A stretch of 64,000 bases of DNA from Psychrobacter sp. NG25 (GTDB lineage: Bacteria > Pseudomonadota > Gammaproteobacteria > Pseudomonadales > Moraxellaceae): NCBI RefSeq assembly GCF_015234355.1, contig NZ_JADGMV010000003.1, forward strand, positions 186,001 to 250,000, written 5' to 3'. Positions 38,174 to 48,256 of this stretch are shown piece after piece. Numbering within the stretch: the stretch's first letter is position 1; each line of letters starts with the position of its first letter. Below the pieces are notes generated by a model that ran no database searches, had not been told where the DNA came from, and worked only from the letters and a program-made list of their open reading frames with translations. A program made the position numbers and the translations under genes.

Positions 38174-38342
38174 CCGGTTCTAGATAACTGATATATGAGA
38201 GTAACAGTACTACAAACAGTAGACTCAGCGAGCTTGATACTATATCTGAAAGTGTTAAATCTAATTGTATTAAACTAGCGATTACCTCTCTTTACTATCC
38301 TTTATTTCGTAATAAACATACCTATTAATTTGTACCATAATT

Positions 38343-38750
38343 ATGATAAATCAAACAATATTACAGACTACGCCAATCGTCTCTGATTGGCATCTCCCAA
38401 ACATGCCTGCTGACCGTGCGCAAGATGGGGATACGGATGGCGAAACGTCACCGCAAGCAGACGTACTAGTGGCAGAGCCGGAAGTGGCTAAGCCGCCGAT
38501 GTATGCAGTCGTTATGTACAATGATAACTACACGCCTATGGAATTTGTCGTTTATATTCTGCAATCAGAGTTTCGTCACAGTATGGACTCTGCTGTTGAA
38601 ATTATGCTAACGATTCATAATGCTAGCAAGGGAATCGCGGGTATTTATCCAAAAGACATTGCTGAGACCAAGGCCAAAAAAGTAAATAGTTTGGCGCATC
38701 GTGAAGGCTATCCACTATTGACTCAAATAGAGCCGCATCAAGGCGAATAA
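38343..38750 (+). CDS. clpS: ATP-dependent Clp protease adaptor ClpS
   Basis: Delivers N-end-rule substrates to ClpAP. The 135-aa protein has an unstructured N-terminal arm of about 55 residues. The folded core then shows MYNDNYTPMEFVVYIL, with the Asp/Asn and hydrophobic residues that hold the substrate N terminus, then LTIHNASKGIAGIYPKDIAETKAKKV. clpA lies downstream on the same strand, the usual pairing, but with an unusually long 500-base gap. Confidence 0.93.
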   Translation: MINQTILQTTPIVSDWHLPNMPADRAQDGDTDGETSPQADVLVAEPEVAKPPMYAVVMYNDNYTPMEFVVYILQSEFRHSMDSAVEIMLTIHNASKGIAGIYPKDIAETKAKKVNSLAHREGYPLLTQIEPHQGE

Positions 38751-39250
38751 CTACGTTTCACTGTAATGCTGACCTTGATTTTTTATTTATCTATTATTAG
38801 TTTTGATAAAAAGCTCACTTTCTACAGTGAGCTAGATAGCTATTTTTCTTAGAATCTTGTTTATTTTAGTGTTTAAACAAACACTATCCAAATCCTCTGC
38901 TGCCTCGCTCAATTTCTCTTTTATCTGTTTCACTCTCTAAGCTTTTATCATTTATTATCTCTAACACGGCTGGTGTACAGCACGCTTTGATACACTTTAG
39001 TCGTTTTTAATAGATTGACTCTGATTGAGTATCGTGTTGATATAAAGAACAGCAAGTATGAGTTATCAACACTCTTGGTTGATGATAGACAGTACTGTTA
39101 TTTATACAATGCCTAGACAGTGTCATTTAGTAAGATATTTCAATAATACAGATATTACCCTTGAACAATCCATCTATCGCCCTGATTTACTTACTAACTC
39201 ATTCATAAAGCTATCAATTATAAAGATAGGTATAACCGTAGGAAGTTGTT
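38751..39250. other. Long spacer between clpS and clpA
   Basis: 500 AT-rich bases. A hairpin AGCTCACT (38812-38819) with AGTGAGCT (38826-38833) is followed, eight bases later, by ATTTTTC, and may be a weak clpS terminator. A frame at 39058-39270 overlaps the clpA start and has no coding features. clpA therefore probably has its own promoter. Confidence 0.45.
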
Positions 39251-41815
39251 ATGTTAAGTCGTCATCTTGAAGTTTCTTTGCGTTTAGCAATGACCCTTGC
39301 GCGTCAAAAGTCGCATGAGTATCTAACTGTTGAACACTTACTACTGGCATTGCTAGAAAATACGCACGCCGCCAATACATTGACTGCTTGCAATGCAAAT
39401 GTCTCAACGCTGCGTACTGAATTGGAAGCTTATATCAATAAGCATACGCCAACGATAGATGCAGATACAGAGCAATCACCGCAGCCTACCCAAAGTTTTG
39501 ATCGTATTTTGCAACGTGCTATTTTTCATGTGCAATCTATTGGTGGTGGCCGTTTGGTAGAAGGCTCGGATATTTTAGTATCTATGTTCTCAGAGCATGA
39601 CACCTATGCTGTTTACCTGCTTAAAAAGCAAGGTATCAGCCGTCTTGAGCTGACTCAGTATTTATCACATGGTCAAGATAAAGAAGAACCCTCTGAGCCG
39701 CGTGCTTCGATGACTGGTGAGCGCCGTAATGCCTCAGAGAAAACCAGCAAAGATCCATTGGTTGAGTTTGCCACCAATTTAAATCAGCGCGCCGCTGAAG
39801 GTAAAACGGATCCATTGATTGGACGTGCCTCTGAAATTGAGCGTGCTGCTCAAGTATTGTGTCGTCGCCGTAAAAACAATCCGTTGCTCGTCGGTGAGCC
39901 TGGTGTTGGTAAAACCTCTATCGCTGAAGGCTTGGCATGGTTAATTATCAATGACAAAGCACCAAAACCGTTGAATGGTTGCGTTATTTATAGCCTAGAT
40001 ATTGGTTCATTGATCGCTGGGACAAAATACCGAGGTGATTTTGAAAAACGTATGAAGTTGTTGCTTGACGCATTAAAGAATAAACCCAATGCGATTTTAT
40101 TCATTGATGAAATTCATATGATTATTGGCGCAGGGTCGTCAATGAGTAGCAATATGGATGTGTCAAACTTGATCAAACCGGCACTTGCTAATGGTGAGTT
40201 ACGTTGTATAGGTTCTACGACCTTTACCGAGTATCGTCAGGTATTTGAGAAAGATCATGCATTATCACGTCGTTTCCAAAAAATTGATGTAAAAGAACCA
40301 AGCGTTGATGACAGTATCGACATCTTACGCGGTCTAAAGCCTCGTTATGAAGAATTTCATAACGTCGAATATACAGACGAAGCATTGGTTACTGCCGTTC
40401 AGTTATCTGCTAAGCACATTCATGAGCGCTTTTTACCAGACAAAGCCATTGACGTGATTGATGAAGCGGGTGCTTACAAGCGTTTGGGGGTGATTCCAGA
40501 TGCGGATGATATCGATGCAGAAGAAAGCTTCATTGCTGATTTAGAGCAAGACTTTGATGCTCAGATTGATGCTGATGAAGAAGATTTTGACAGTGTGACT
40601 CACAGCGAAATTGACAGTAATGAAATGCAGGATGAAGCAGATACTGCTAAAGCCAATGATCGCGTTCAATCATCTAAAGATTCAAAAGCTGCGAAAAAAA
40701 GACCACCGATGAAAATCGATGTAGCCGATATTGAAGCCATCGTTGCCAAGCTTGCACGTATTCCACCCAAGTCAGTGTCTAGCGATGATAAGAGTATTCT
40801 CAAGTATCTAGATCGCGACCTTAAGCATTTAGTATTTGGTCAAGATGAAGCGATTGAGACATTAGCGGATGCGATTAAACTGTCTCGTGCAGGTCTAAAA
40901 GCACCAGACAAGCCTATCGGCTCGTTTATGTTTGCTGGTCCTACAGGTGTTGGTAAAACAGAGGTATCACGTCAGCTAGCCAATCTACTTGGCGTGGAAT
41001 TAGTTCGCTTTGATATGTCAGAGTATATGGAAGCCCATACCGCCTCACGTCTGATTGGCGCACCTCCAGGCTATGTTGGTTATGATCAAGGTGGTTTGCT
41101 GACGGAAAAGATCAATCAACATCCGCATTGCGTGTTATTGCTTGATGAAATCGAAAAAGCCCATCCGGATGTATTCAACTTGTTACTACAAGTGATGGAT
41201 CACGGTACTTTGACGGACAACAATGGTCGTGTTGCTATCTTTAAGCAAGTTATTGTTATTATGACCACCAACGTTGGCGCTGACAGTATTAGCCGCTCAT
41301 CTATGGGCTTTACTCAGCAAGACCATAGTCGTGATAACACAGAGTCGCTCAAACGTGTCTTTACGCCAGAGTTCCGCAATCGTCTTGATGCTATCATTCA
41401 GTTCAATCCATTGGATACTTCAGTAGTGGTGTCAGTTGTTGATAAGTTCTTGGTTGAGTTGCAAGTGCAGCTTGATGATAAGCAAGTGACTTTAGAGATT
41501 GACGATGATGTCCGTAACTATCTAGCTGATAAAGGCTACGATCGCCTAATGGGTGCACGTCCTATGCAGCGTCTGATTCAAGACGAGATCAAAAAGCCAT
41601 TGGCGAGCATGATTTTGTTTGGTGACTTGGTCAATGGTGGGGTTGTACATCTAACGCTAGAGCCTGAAGACAGTACTGAGCAAGATGACAAGTCTGTTAA
41701 GATTGAAAAAACCAATGGTAAAACGTCAGATAAAGGTTCGTCAGACAGTCGTATTATTTTGACCGTCGTTGAAACGCATGAGCCATATCCGGACTCTGAG
41801 TCGTTAGCTAGCTAA
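39251..41815 (+). CDS. clpA: ATP-dependent Clp protease ATPase subunit ClpA
   Basis: The unfoldase of the ClpAP protease. The N domain (about 1-145) binds ClpS. The first AAA module has Walker [10 protein letters not shown] (about 215) and Walker [15 protein letters not shown]; the second has GPTGVGKTE (about 563) and [13 protein letters not shown]. At 854 aa it is nearly 100 longer than E. coli ClpA (758). Much of the excess is an Asp/Glu-rich insertion at about 415-490 between the two modules, and some is a polar C-terminal tail. AGGAAG lies just upstream of the ATG. Confidence 0.96.
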   Translation: MLSRHLEVSLRLAMTLARQKSHEYLTVEHLLLALLENTHAANTLTACNANVSTLRTELEAYINKHTPTIDADTEQSPQPTQSFDRILQRAIFHVQSIGGGRLVEGSDILVSMFSEHDTYAVYLLKKQGISRLELTQYLSHGQDKEEPSEPRASMTGERRNASEKTSKDPLVEFATNLNQRAAEGKTDPLIGRASEIERAAQVLCRRRKNNPLLVGEPGVGKTSIAEGLAWLIINDKAPKPLNGCVIYSLDIGSLIAGTKYRGDFEKRMKLLLDALKNKPNAILFIDEIHMIIGAGSSMSSNMDVSNLIKPALANGELRCIGSTTFTEYRQVFEKDHALSRRFQKIDVKEPSVDDSIDILRGLKPRYEEFHNVEYTDEALVTAVQLSAKHIHERFLPDKAIDVIDEAGAYKRLGVIPDADDIDAEESFIADLEQDFDAQIDADEEDFDSVTHSEIDSNEMQDEADTAKANDRVQSSKDSKAAKKRPPMKIDVADIEAIVAKLARIPPKSVSSDDKSILKYLDRDLKHLVFGQDEAIETLADAIKLSRAGLKAPDKPIGSFMFAGPTGVGKTEVSRQLANLLGVELVRFDMSEYMEAHTASRLIGAPPGYVGYDQGGLLTEKINQHPHCVLLLDEIEKAHPDVFNLLLQVMDHGTLTDNNGRVAIFKQVIVIMTTNVGADSISRSSMGFTQQDHSRDNTESLKRVFTPEFRNRLDAIIQFNPLDTSVVVSVVDKFLVELQVQLDDKQVTLEIDDDVRNYLADKGYDRLMGARPMQRLIQDEIKKPLASMILFGDLVNGGVVHLTLEPEDSTEQDDKSVKIEKTNGKTSDKGSSDSRIILTVVETHEPYPDSESLAS

Positions 41816-41839
41816 GTCTTTTATTATCAATAAGACAAG

Positions 41840-41876
41840 AACGGTTACCATGTTGCTACGGTAGCCGTTTTTTTAT
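41840..41876 (+). terminator. clpA terminator
   Basis: ACGGTTACC (41841-41849) pairs with GGTAGCCGT (41860-41868), one wobble, followed by seven T residues in TTTTTTTATT, 26 bases after the stop codon. Confidence 0.85.
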
Positions 41877-41992
41877 TGCTATAATTCATCATAAAGCCAA
41901 TGCATGAGTCCATTCATTCGAATGTGAAAGACTTATTCATGCAATCCGATGCAGTATTTATATGATGTATAACAAATAAAAAAGGATATATT

Positions 41993-42730
41993 ATGGAACT
42001 GTTTGATGAGCAGACGACCAAAACCCCCGAGCAAAAGCAATCGATTTTAGACAATGTACGCCTTCCAACAGATTGGAAAACAGCATTAGCAGATGAGCTA
42101 ACCTCTGATAACATGGATAATCTGCGTGCGTTTTTAAAAGAAGCGTACCAATCAGAGGAAAGCATTTATCCGCCAGCACCGTTGATGTTTAATGCTTTTA
42201 ACCTGACGCCTTTATCACAAGTCAAAGTTGTGATATTAGGTCAGGACCCTTACCATCGTCCAGGACAGGCAATGGGGTTATCGTTTTCTGTGCCAAAAGC
42301 TATTCCAAAACCGCCATCGCTTAATAATCTGTTGAAAGAAATGGCTACTGATATTGGGCTAAAACCATCAGCGCATGGCGATTTGACGTATTGGGCGCAG
42401 CAGGGAGTATTGTTATTAAACAGCTCATTGACTGTAAAAGAGGGTGAGCCGAATAGCCATCAAAATCAAGGGTGGGAGCAGTTCACTGATGCGGTGATTG
42501 ATGTGGTCAATGAACAAACGGAGCATACAGTGTTTATATTATGGGGCAGTAAAGCACAGAAAAAGGGCAAGTATATCAATACAGATAAGCATCTTATTCT
42601 GACGGCTGTGCATCCTTCACCGCTTGCTGCTAACCGTGGTGGTTTCTTTGGCTCTAAACCATTTTCTAAGACCAATGATTATTTGGTACAGTACGGCCAA
42701 ACACCGATTGACTGGCAGTTACCGCAATAA
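41993..42730 (+). CDS. ung: Uracil-DNA glycosylase Ung
   Basis: Excises uracil from DNA as the first step of base excision repair. Family 1 motifs are complete: GQDPYHRPGQAMGLSFSV with the catalytic Asp (about 82-99), LLLNSSLTV, and the HPSPLAANRGGFFG loop with the catalytic His and the DNA-intercalating region. 245 aa, slightly longer than E. coli Ung (229). AAAAAGGA lies upstream of the ATG. tadA begins on the next base after the stop codon. Confidence 0.96.
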   Translation: MELFDEQTTKTPEQKQSILDNVRLPTDWKTALADELTSDNMDNLRAFLKEAYQSEESIYPPAPLMFNAFNLTPLSQVKVVILGQDPYHRPGQAMGLSFSVPKAIPKPPSLNNLLKEMATDIGLKPSAHGDLTYWAQQGVLLLNSSLTVKEGEPNSHQNQGWEQFTDAVIDVVNEQTEHTVFILWGSKAQKKGKYINTDKHLILTAVHPSPLAANRGGFFGSKPFSKTNDYLVQYGQTPIDWQLPQ

Positions 42731-43297
42731 ATGACAAATATACCGGATACAAGCTTGAAACCATCTCAACTCTTTAATCATCAGCCAGATATCGAAGGCA
42801 TTCAGGCCAGTACATTTTGGTCAACTGAAGACGTTAAGTGGATGCAAGAAGCGCTCAAGCTTGCTAAGCAAGGTGCTGAGCATGGAGAGGTGCCAGTAGG
42901 GGCGATACTAGTACACGATCAGCAGGTCATAGGGCAGGGATTCAATGAGCCAATTGGCCGCCATGATGCGACTGCACATGCCGAAATTATCGCATTGAGA
43001 GATGCCTGTACCCGTTTAAACAACTATCGCTTGCCATTACAGACAACGCTGTATGTTACCTTAGAGCCTTGCACAATGTGTGTTGGGGCGCTGATTCACG
43101 CACGGGTAGAAAGGCTAGTCTATGCGGCGAGTGAGCCAAGAGCAGGTATGGTTGGTAGTCAGATGAACTTGCCGATGCAGCCTTTTTATAATCACAGTAT
43201 TCAAGTAAACAGAGGTCTTTGTAGCGAGCACAGTAGTCAAATACTCAAAAGCTTTTTTCGCGAACGACGAAAACTGGCCAAAATGAAATCAAAATAA
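42731..43297 (+). CDS. tadA: tRNA-specific adenosine deaminase TadA
   Basis: Converts A34 to inosine in tRNA-Arg(ACG). The zinc deaminase motifs HAEIIALRDA (His and catalytic Glu) and LEPCTMCVGALIHARV (two Cys ligands) are intact. The protein has 188 aa, with about 36 N-terminal residues before the usual start of the fold (WMQEALKLAKQGAEHGEVPVGA). Translation begins directly after the ung stop codon, so the pair is probably coupled. An internal start would give the common shorter length, but no good ribosome site is seen. Confidence 0.93.
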   Translation: MTNIPDTSLKPSQLFNHQPDIEGIQASTFWSTEDVKWMQEALKLAKQGAEHGEVPVGAILVHDQQVIGQGFNEPIGRHDATAHAEIIALRDACTRLNNYRLPLQTTLYVTLEPCTMCVGALIHARVERLVYAASEPRAGMVGSQMNLPMQPFYNHSIQVNRGLCSEHSSQILKSFFRERRKLAKMKSK

Positions 43298-43345
43298 TCT
43301 GTTAACAAGATATCGGACTTGTCGCTAGTGATAGGGATGTTTCTT

Positions 43346-43354
43346 TGCTATAAT
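43346..43354 (+). promoter_or_regulatory. Extended -10 promoter of cmk
   Basis: TGCTATAAT is a perfect extended -10 element (TG-N-TATAAT) about 64 bases before the cmk ATG. A TTGTCG at 43319-43324 is too far away (24 bases) to be its -35 box, but extended -10 promoters can work without one. Confidence 0.5.
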
Positions 43355-43417
43355 ATTGCCCTATTTAATGGCGAAGTTGTCAGCCATATGAGTATTGTCT
43401 CCGATTAAGTGATTATT

Positions 43418-44185
43418 ATGACTGTTTCTACAACTGATAACACCGCACTTCACAATGATAATGGTCAAACGCAACCACTGCGTTATCCTGTTATTTGTAT
43501 TGATGGGCCGAGTGGCGCAGGCAAAGGTACGGTTACATGGCGCTTAGCTCAAGCATTGGACTATCAGTTGCTTGATTCGGGTGCTCTATATCGTATTGTA
43601 GGACTTAAAGCTTTCGAAGCTGGTTTGGTTACCGCAGATACCAGTCAAGCCATTGACGAAATGGCGGTATTAAAGTTGACACAAAGCTTAGAGATTGCAT
43701 TTGTGCCTAATAATGCGTCAGGACGTGTTGATATTCTCGTGAATGATGATGTGGTCGGTGAGCAGGTGCGTAACGAAACAGTTGGAGGCTATGCATCACA
43801 GATAGCAATCTTTCCAAAAGTTCGTGAAGCGTTGTTAAAGTTACAACAGGACATGGCCACTCGTTCAGGTTTGGTTGCTGATGGCCGCGATATGGGAACG
43901 GTAGTATTCCCAAATGCTGATGTTAAGGTGTTTTTGACAGCCAGTGCTGAAGCGCGTGCTGAGCGCCGTGTGGCACAGTTATCGAACGCTGGGCAAACAG
44001 CAGACTTTGACGCAATCTTAACAACGATTAAAGCCCGTGATGATCGTGATGAAAATCGTAGCACTGCACCGTCGAAACCTGCAGAGGACGCTTTGCTGCT
44101 TGATAGCTCAGTACTAGATGCTGATACTGTATACGAACAAGTGAAGAAACACTGTCAAGCTAAAGGCATATTCTTTAATAGTTAA
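43418..44185 (+). CDS. cmk: Cytidylate kinase Cmk
   Basis: Phosphorylates CMP and dCMP. The P loop IDGPSGAGKGTV lies near residue 30, after an N-terminal extension of about 25 residues. The lid and substrate motifs LLDSGALYR, DGRDMGTVVFPNADVKVFLTAS and RDDRDENR follow. The ATG at 43418 is preferred over a GTG at 43409. It precedes rpsA as in many gammaproteobacteria, and the block continues with ihfB, lapA and pyrF. Confidence 0.95.
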   Translation: MTVSTTDNTALHNDNGQTQPLRYPVICIDGPSGAGKGTVTWRLAQALDYQLLDSGALYRIVGLKAFEAGLVTADTSQAIDEMAVLKLTQSLEIAFVPNNASGRVDILVNDDVVGEQVRNETVGGYASQIAIFPKVREALLKLQQDMATRSGLVADGRDMGTVVFPNADVKVFLTASAEARAERRVAQLSNAGQTADFDAILTTIKARDDRDENRSTAPSKPAEDALLLDSSVLDADTVYEQVKKHCQAKGIFFNS

Positions 44186-44214
44186 TAAAAACAACATATT
44201 AAGCATTAAAAGCT

Positions 44215-44242
44215 TTGCTATGAGGTTTGGTTTTAGTATAAA
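44215..44242 (+). promoter_or_regulatory. Possible rpsA promoter
   Basis: TTGCTA (44215-44220), 16-base spacer, TATAAA (44237-44242), followed by AT-rich DNA. The match to sigma-70 consensus is moderate; rpsA can also be served by read-through from cmk. Confidence 0.4.
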
Positions 44243-44384
44243 ATTGTAGTAGTGAAATTTATAGGGCTTACTAGGCCCTAAAAAAACATGATTTGATAGA
44301 ATATATAACGAAATTTTTAGGTAAGACAGTTGTTGTTAATAATTTCAGTAAAACATGCGCTTATTAACAACAAACGTTTTTATA

Positions 44385-44433
44385 TATGATTGCATGGGAT
44401 AAAAAACCAGTATTCTCGTTTTATGCAATCATA
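44385..44433 (+). promoter_or_regulatory. Inverted repeat in the rpsA leader
   Basis: TATGATTGCAT (44385-44395) and ATGCAATCATA (44423-44433) pair perfectly over 11 bases around a 27-base loop, ending 52 bases before the rpsA start. In E. coli, S1 represses its own translation through a folded leader; this hairpin could play the same part. Confidence 0.45.
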
Positions 44434-44485
44434 AATTTGATCCGTACTGTGCTGGACAGGATACGGCTATACAAAGGTAGACATA

Positions 44486-46174
44486 ATGGAATCATTTGCT
44501 GAACTATTTGAAGCGAGCATCGAAGAAACAGGTCTGGATATCGAGCGTGGCTCGGTTATCACTGGTACTGTTGTAGCCATCGATAGCGACTGGATCACTG
44601 TTGACACTGGTCTTAAGTCTGAAGGTATTGTCGCTCGTGAAGAGTTTTTAAGCGAAGAAGGCGAACTTGAAGTTGAAGTTGGCGATAGCGTTGATGTCGT
44701 GGTTGAAGCAGTTGATAACGGCATGGGTCAAACCTTGCTATCACGTGAAAAAGCTAAGCGTGTTGAAACTTGGAACTTCCTTGAGAAAATTGCTGACAAT
44801 GATGAAATCGTAAAAGGTATCATTTCAAGCAAAGTTAAAGGCGGTTTCACTGTAGATATCGGTTCAGTACGCGCATTCTTACCAGGTTCATTGGTAGATG
44901 TACGTCCTATCCGTGATACGACGCATCTTGAAGGCAAAGAGCTAGAATTCAAAGTTATCAAACTTGATCAAAAACGCAACAATGTTGTAGTTAGCCGTCG
45001 TGCAGTTATGGAAGCTGAAAATTCAGCTGAGCGCGAAGAGCTATTGAACAAGCTTGAAGAAGGCATCGAAATCGAAGGTATCGTTAAGAACCTTACTGAT
45101 TACGGCGCATTCGTTGATCTTGGCGGTATTGATGGTCTATTGCACATCACTGATATGGCATGGCGCCGTATTAAGCACCCATCAGAAGTTGTTGAAGTTG
45201 GTCAAGACCTAAAAGTTAAAGTATTGAAGTTTGACCGTGAGCGCAATCGCGTAAGCCTAGGTCTAAAACAACTTGGTACTGATCCTTGGGATAACGTTGG
45301 CGGAACTTATCCAGTAGGTAGTGTTGTTAAAGCACGCGTAACTAACCTAACTGATTATGGTTGTTTTGCTGAGATTTCTGAAGGTATCGAAGGTCTAGTA
45401 CACGTATCAGAAATGGATCATACCAACAAAAACATCCATCCATCTAAAGTTGTTCAAGTGGGTGATGAAGTTGAAGTAATGATTCTTGATATCGACGAAG
45501 AACGTCGCCGTATCAGCCTAGGTATCAAACAAACTCTTGCTAACCCATGGGATGAGTTTGATAAGAAACATGAGCGCGGTGATAAAATCACTGGTACTAT
45601 CAAATCAATCACTGACTTCGGTATCTTTATCGGTCTAGACGGTGGTATTGATGGTCTTGTTCACTTATCTGATATCTCTTGGAACGAAACTGGCGAAGAT
45701 GCTATCCGTAACTACAACAAAGGCGACACCGTTGAAGCAATGGTATTGTCAGTAGATGCAGAAGCTAACCGTATCAGCCTAGGCGTTAAGCAGTTAAGCT
45801 CTGATCCATTCAACGAATACCTAGTCAACAATGACCGTGGTGCTATCGTTAATGGTAAAGTGAAAGAAGTAGACGCTAAAGGTGCTACTATCGAACTTGC
45901 TGACGAAGTAGAAGCTTATCTACGTGCCTCTGAGATCCAACGTGACCGCGTTGAAGATGCTACTAAGCATCTAACTGTTGGTGATGATGTTGAAGCTAAA
46001 ATCATTAGTGTTGATCGCAAAACACGCAACATCAACTTGTCTATCAAAGCGAAAGACGAAGCTGAAGAGCGTCAAGCGATTAAAGAACTAAGCAGCACAA
46101 GTACTACTGCCGCTGCCGGTTCTGAAGCTCAACCAAAAACTATTGGTGACTTGATCAAAGAACAAATGCAGTAA
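44486..46174 (+). CDS. rpsA: 30S ribosomal protein S1
   Basis: Binds mRNA at the 30S platform and melts structured leaders. The 562-aa protein has six S1 (OB-fold) repeats. Repeats 3-6 are easy to see through the recurring [40 protein letters not shown] and [20 protein letters not shown] patterns. The first two are the more diverged ribosome-binding copies. AAAGG lies nine or so bases before the ATG. The C terminus has a short Ser/Thr/Ala tail. Confidence 0.97.
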   Translation: MESFAELFEASIEETGLDIERGSVITGTVVAIDSDWITVDTGLKSEGIVAREEFLSEEGELEVEVGDSVDVVVEAVDNGMGQTLLSREKAKRVETWNFLEKIADNDEIVKGIISSKVKGGFTVDIGSVRAFLPGSLVDVRPIRDTTHLEGKELEFKVIKLDQKRNNVVVSRRAVMEAENSAEREELLNKLEEGIEIEGIVKNLTDYGAFVDLGGIDGLLHITDMAWRRIKHPSEVVEVGQDLKVKVLKFDRERNRVSLGLKQLGTDPWDNVGGTYPVGSVVKARVTNLTDYGCFAEISEGIEGLVHVSEMDHTNKNIHPSKVVQVGDEVEVMILDIDEERRRISLGIKQTLANPWDEFDKKHERGDKITGTIKSITDFGIFIGLDGGIDGLVHLSDISWNETGEDAIRNYNKGDTVEAMVLSVDAEANRISLGVKQLSSDPFNEYLVNNDRGAIVNGKVKEVDAKGATIELADEVEAYLRASEIQRDRVEDATKHLTVGDDVEAKIISVDRKTRNINLSIKAKDEAEERQAIKELSSTSTTAAAGSEAQPKTIGDLIKEQMQ

Positions 46175-46527
46175 GCTGCTAAGTTATTGATATAAAGTAA
46201 TATAAAAGAAGCGACTCCGGTCGCTTTTTTTTATGAATAAATTTTGATATTACTATTAACAGGTGATGTTTTTGCCCAAAGAGGCAAACTCTTATTTTCA
46301 TTTACGGTAATATCCGCTATCATTTGCAACATTGAGTAACAAGATGTGAGTCACTACTTATTCAAAACGATGTGTTGTTCTAAAGACCAAGTTTTTATCC
46401 TGATGGTTTTTCAGGATATGCCAATTTAGTCGCAGTTACTGGAATAAATAACTCTTATTTGAATAACCTAAAATATCGTTTCGACTCACAATCATCTTAT
46501 CCATTAATTTACAAGGCAAGCGTAATA
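46175..46527. other. Intergenic region between rpsA and ihfB
   Basis: 353 bases with the rpsA terminator near the left end. A frame continuous with ihfB opens at 46459 (TTG), but its first 23 codons look non-coding. ihfB probably has its own promoter here; I cannot place it. Confidence 0.4.
46209..46232 (+). terminator. rpsA terminator
   Basis: AGCGAC (46210-46215) and GTCGCT (46220-46225) with a four-base loop, then a run of seven or eight T. Confidence 0.8.
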
Positions 46528-46833
46528 ATGCAGCAAGCGATTAACAAGTCCGAATTTATTAGTAATTTGAGTGCGAACTGTGACAATATGACTGATACAG
46601 TCGTCGATGATGCAGTACGCGAAATATTAACTTTGATGACCCATACTTTAGCCAACGATGGCCGAGTAGAGGTTCGTGGGTTTGGTAGCTTTTGTCTACA
46701 TCATCGCCGTGCACGTCTAGGACGCAACCCTAAAACGGGGGAAAGCGTGCCAGTACCTGCTAAGGCTATACCTCATTTTAAACCAGGAAAAGCACTGCGT
46801 GAAGCGGTTAATGACACGGTTGCAACTGGTTAA
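46528..46833 (+). CDS. ihfB: Integration host factor subunit beta
   Basis: The DNA-bending partner of IhfA. The HU/IHF fold of 101 aa starts MQQAINKSEFISNL. It contains GRVEVRGFGSF and the DNA-binding arm GRNPKTGESVPVPAKAIPHF with the conserved intercalating Pro. Position after rpsA and before lapA supports the beta subunit rather than HU. The ATG at 46528 gives the standard length. Confidence 0.92.
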   Translation: MQQAINKSEFISNLSANCDNMTDTVVDDAVREILTLMTHTLANDGRVEVRGFGSFCLHHRRARLGRNPKTGESVPVPAKAIPHFKPGKALREAVNDTVATG

Positions 46834-46950
46834 ATGTTGTCATAAACCATTTATTGAATAAGCATTTTTCATAAAATGGTTTATCAGTCGCTCATATCAC
46901 CTATTTATTCTGGATACATTAACGGCATTCCCAACTAAGGTAACCGTCTC

Positions 46951-47358
46951 ATGCGCTTTTTACTGTTTGTATTACTGTTTCTGAGCTTTGCCTATGCGCT
47001 TGGTTTGGTGTTGGCAAATAATACTGAAGTTGGTGTAAATTTACTGTTCTCGCAAGCGCCTACGATGAATTTAGGGCTGCTACTGATACTGTGTCTGATG
47101 CTGGGTATCGTTATTGGTATTTTGCTAGCACTGCTTATTTTCCGCGTTTTACAAAACAAGTGGGAAATTTCGCGTTTGCAAAAAGCAAAAACCAATCTAC
47201 AAGAGCAACTCACACAAGCCAATATAGTCATCGATCGTCAAGCGAATTCGCCAACGGTAGAAGAAGCCGTTTATGGCTCTACGGCGACGAATGTACAGGA
47301 TGGAGCAGTTAGCGACTTAGATGAAAGTACTACGCTCACTAAACATAAGCGAGATTAA
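46951..47358 (+). CDS. lapA: Lipopolysaccharide assembly protein LapA domain protein
   Basis: A 135-aa inner-membrane protein with two helices (about 1-22 and 41-65) and a cytoplasmic coiled tail (KWEISRLQKAKTNLQEQL). The spacing NNTEVGVNLLF between the helices is typical of LapA (formerly YciS/DUF1049). In E. coli LapA works with LapB to control LpxC turnover. lapB, usually next, is absent; pyrF follows directly. Confidence 0.85.
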   Translation: MRFLLFVLLFLSFAYALGLVLANNTEVGVNLLFSQAPTMNLGLLLILCLMLGIVIGILLALLIFRVLQNKWEISRLQKAKTNLQEQLTQANIVIDRQANSPTVEEAVYGSTATNVQDGAVSDLDESTTLTKHKRD

Positions 47359-47431
47359 ATTATCTCGCAATGAATCTGCGGTTAAGTTAGATATACTTCT
47401 TTAATAACTCCGATACCAATATGGCTAAGTC

Positions 47432-48130
47432 ATGAATAATATAATTAAGTCTCCAGTCGTCGTCGCTCTAGATAATATGACCATGGAAACCTCTTTAGAA
47501 CTAGCTGATCAATTAGATCCAGCATTATGTCGATTAAAAGTAGGCAAAGAGCTCTTTACTCGCTGTGGCCCTGACATTGTCAAAGCACTGCATCAGCGTA
47601 ATTTTGATGTGTTTTTAGATTTGAAATTTCATGATATTCCTAACACTACTGCACAAGCAGTTTTGGCAGCGGCTGAGCTGGGTGTATGGATGGTGAACGT
47701 CCATGCAAGTGCAGGTCTAGAAGCAATGTCATTAGCCAAGCAGCGTTTACTAGATAATGGTTTTGATACCTTGCTGATAGCAGTCACTGTATTGACCTCT
47801 ATGGACAATGAAGCGCTGATGCAAACGGGCATTACTGACGGTCTGGATGCGCACGTGAGTAGACTGGCGCAATTGACTAAGCTAGCTGGACTTGATGGTG
47901 TGGTGTGCTCAGCACAAGAAGCTAAAACGCTTAAAGCATTGTTTGGTCAAGATTTTAAACTCATTACTCCTGGTATTCGTCTGTTAGAAGACAATGCAAA
48001 TGATCAAAAACGCATTTGCACGCCTAAACAGGCACTTAGTGATGGTTCGGATTACTTGATCATTGGGCGTTCAATTACACAAGCAAAAGACCCTGCTGTG
48101 AAATTACAGAAGATACTACAAAGTATTTAG
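47432..48130 (+). CDS. pyrF: Orotidine 5'-phosphate decarboxylase PyrF
   Basis: Makes UMP from OMP. 232 aa. The active-site motif [14 protein letters not shown] (catalytic Lys-Asp pair) lies at about 61-74, the substrate loop starts VALDN near the N terminus, and ITPGIRL and [10 protein letters not shown] carry phosphate-binding residues. Confidence 0.96.
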   Translation: MNNIIKSPVVVALDNMTMETSLELADQLDPALCRLKVGKELFTRCGPDIVKALHQRNFDVFLDLKFHDIPNTTAQAVLAAAELGVWMVNVHASAGLEAMSLAKQRLLDNGFDTLLIAVTVLTSMDNEALMQTGITDGLDAHVSRLAQLTKLAGLDGVVCSAQEAKTLKALFGQDFKLITPGIRLLEDNANDQKRICTPKQALSDGSDYLIIGRSITQAKDPAVKLQKILQSI

Positions 48131-48164
48131 GCTACGCCTTAATAACTTGTAATGCCTGAACGAT

Positions 48165-48194
48165 AAAAAGACAGCCTAACTCGCTGTCTTTTTT
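48165..48194 (+). terminator. pyrF terminator
   Basis: AAAAAGACAGC (48165-48175) with GCTGTCTTTTTT (48183-48194), seven-base loop, 35 bases after the pyrF stop codon. Confidence 0.88.
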
Positions 48195-48256
48195 GCTTTT
48201 TGCGGGTAGGTAAAAGGTGCTAAACTATTTGTGTTTATTCAATGATATTGGCTTAT

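Larger units (their letters stand above)
44186..44485. other. rpsA leader and promoter region
   Basis: 300 bases with a plausible promoter near 44215-44242 and an 11-bp perfect inverted repeat at 44385-44433. The transcribed leader before rpsA would be about 235 bases, long enough for autoregulatory structure. Confidence 0.5.

Noticed and set aside
39058..39270. 70-codon frame in the clpS-clpA gap
   Set aside because: It overlaps the clpA start in another frame, has no family features and no good ribosome site.
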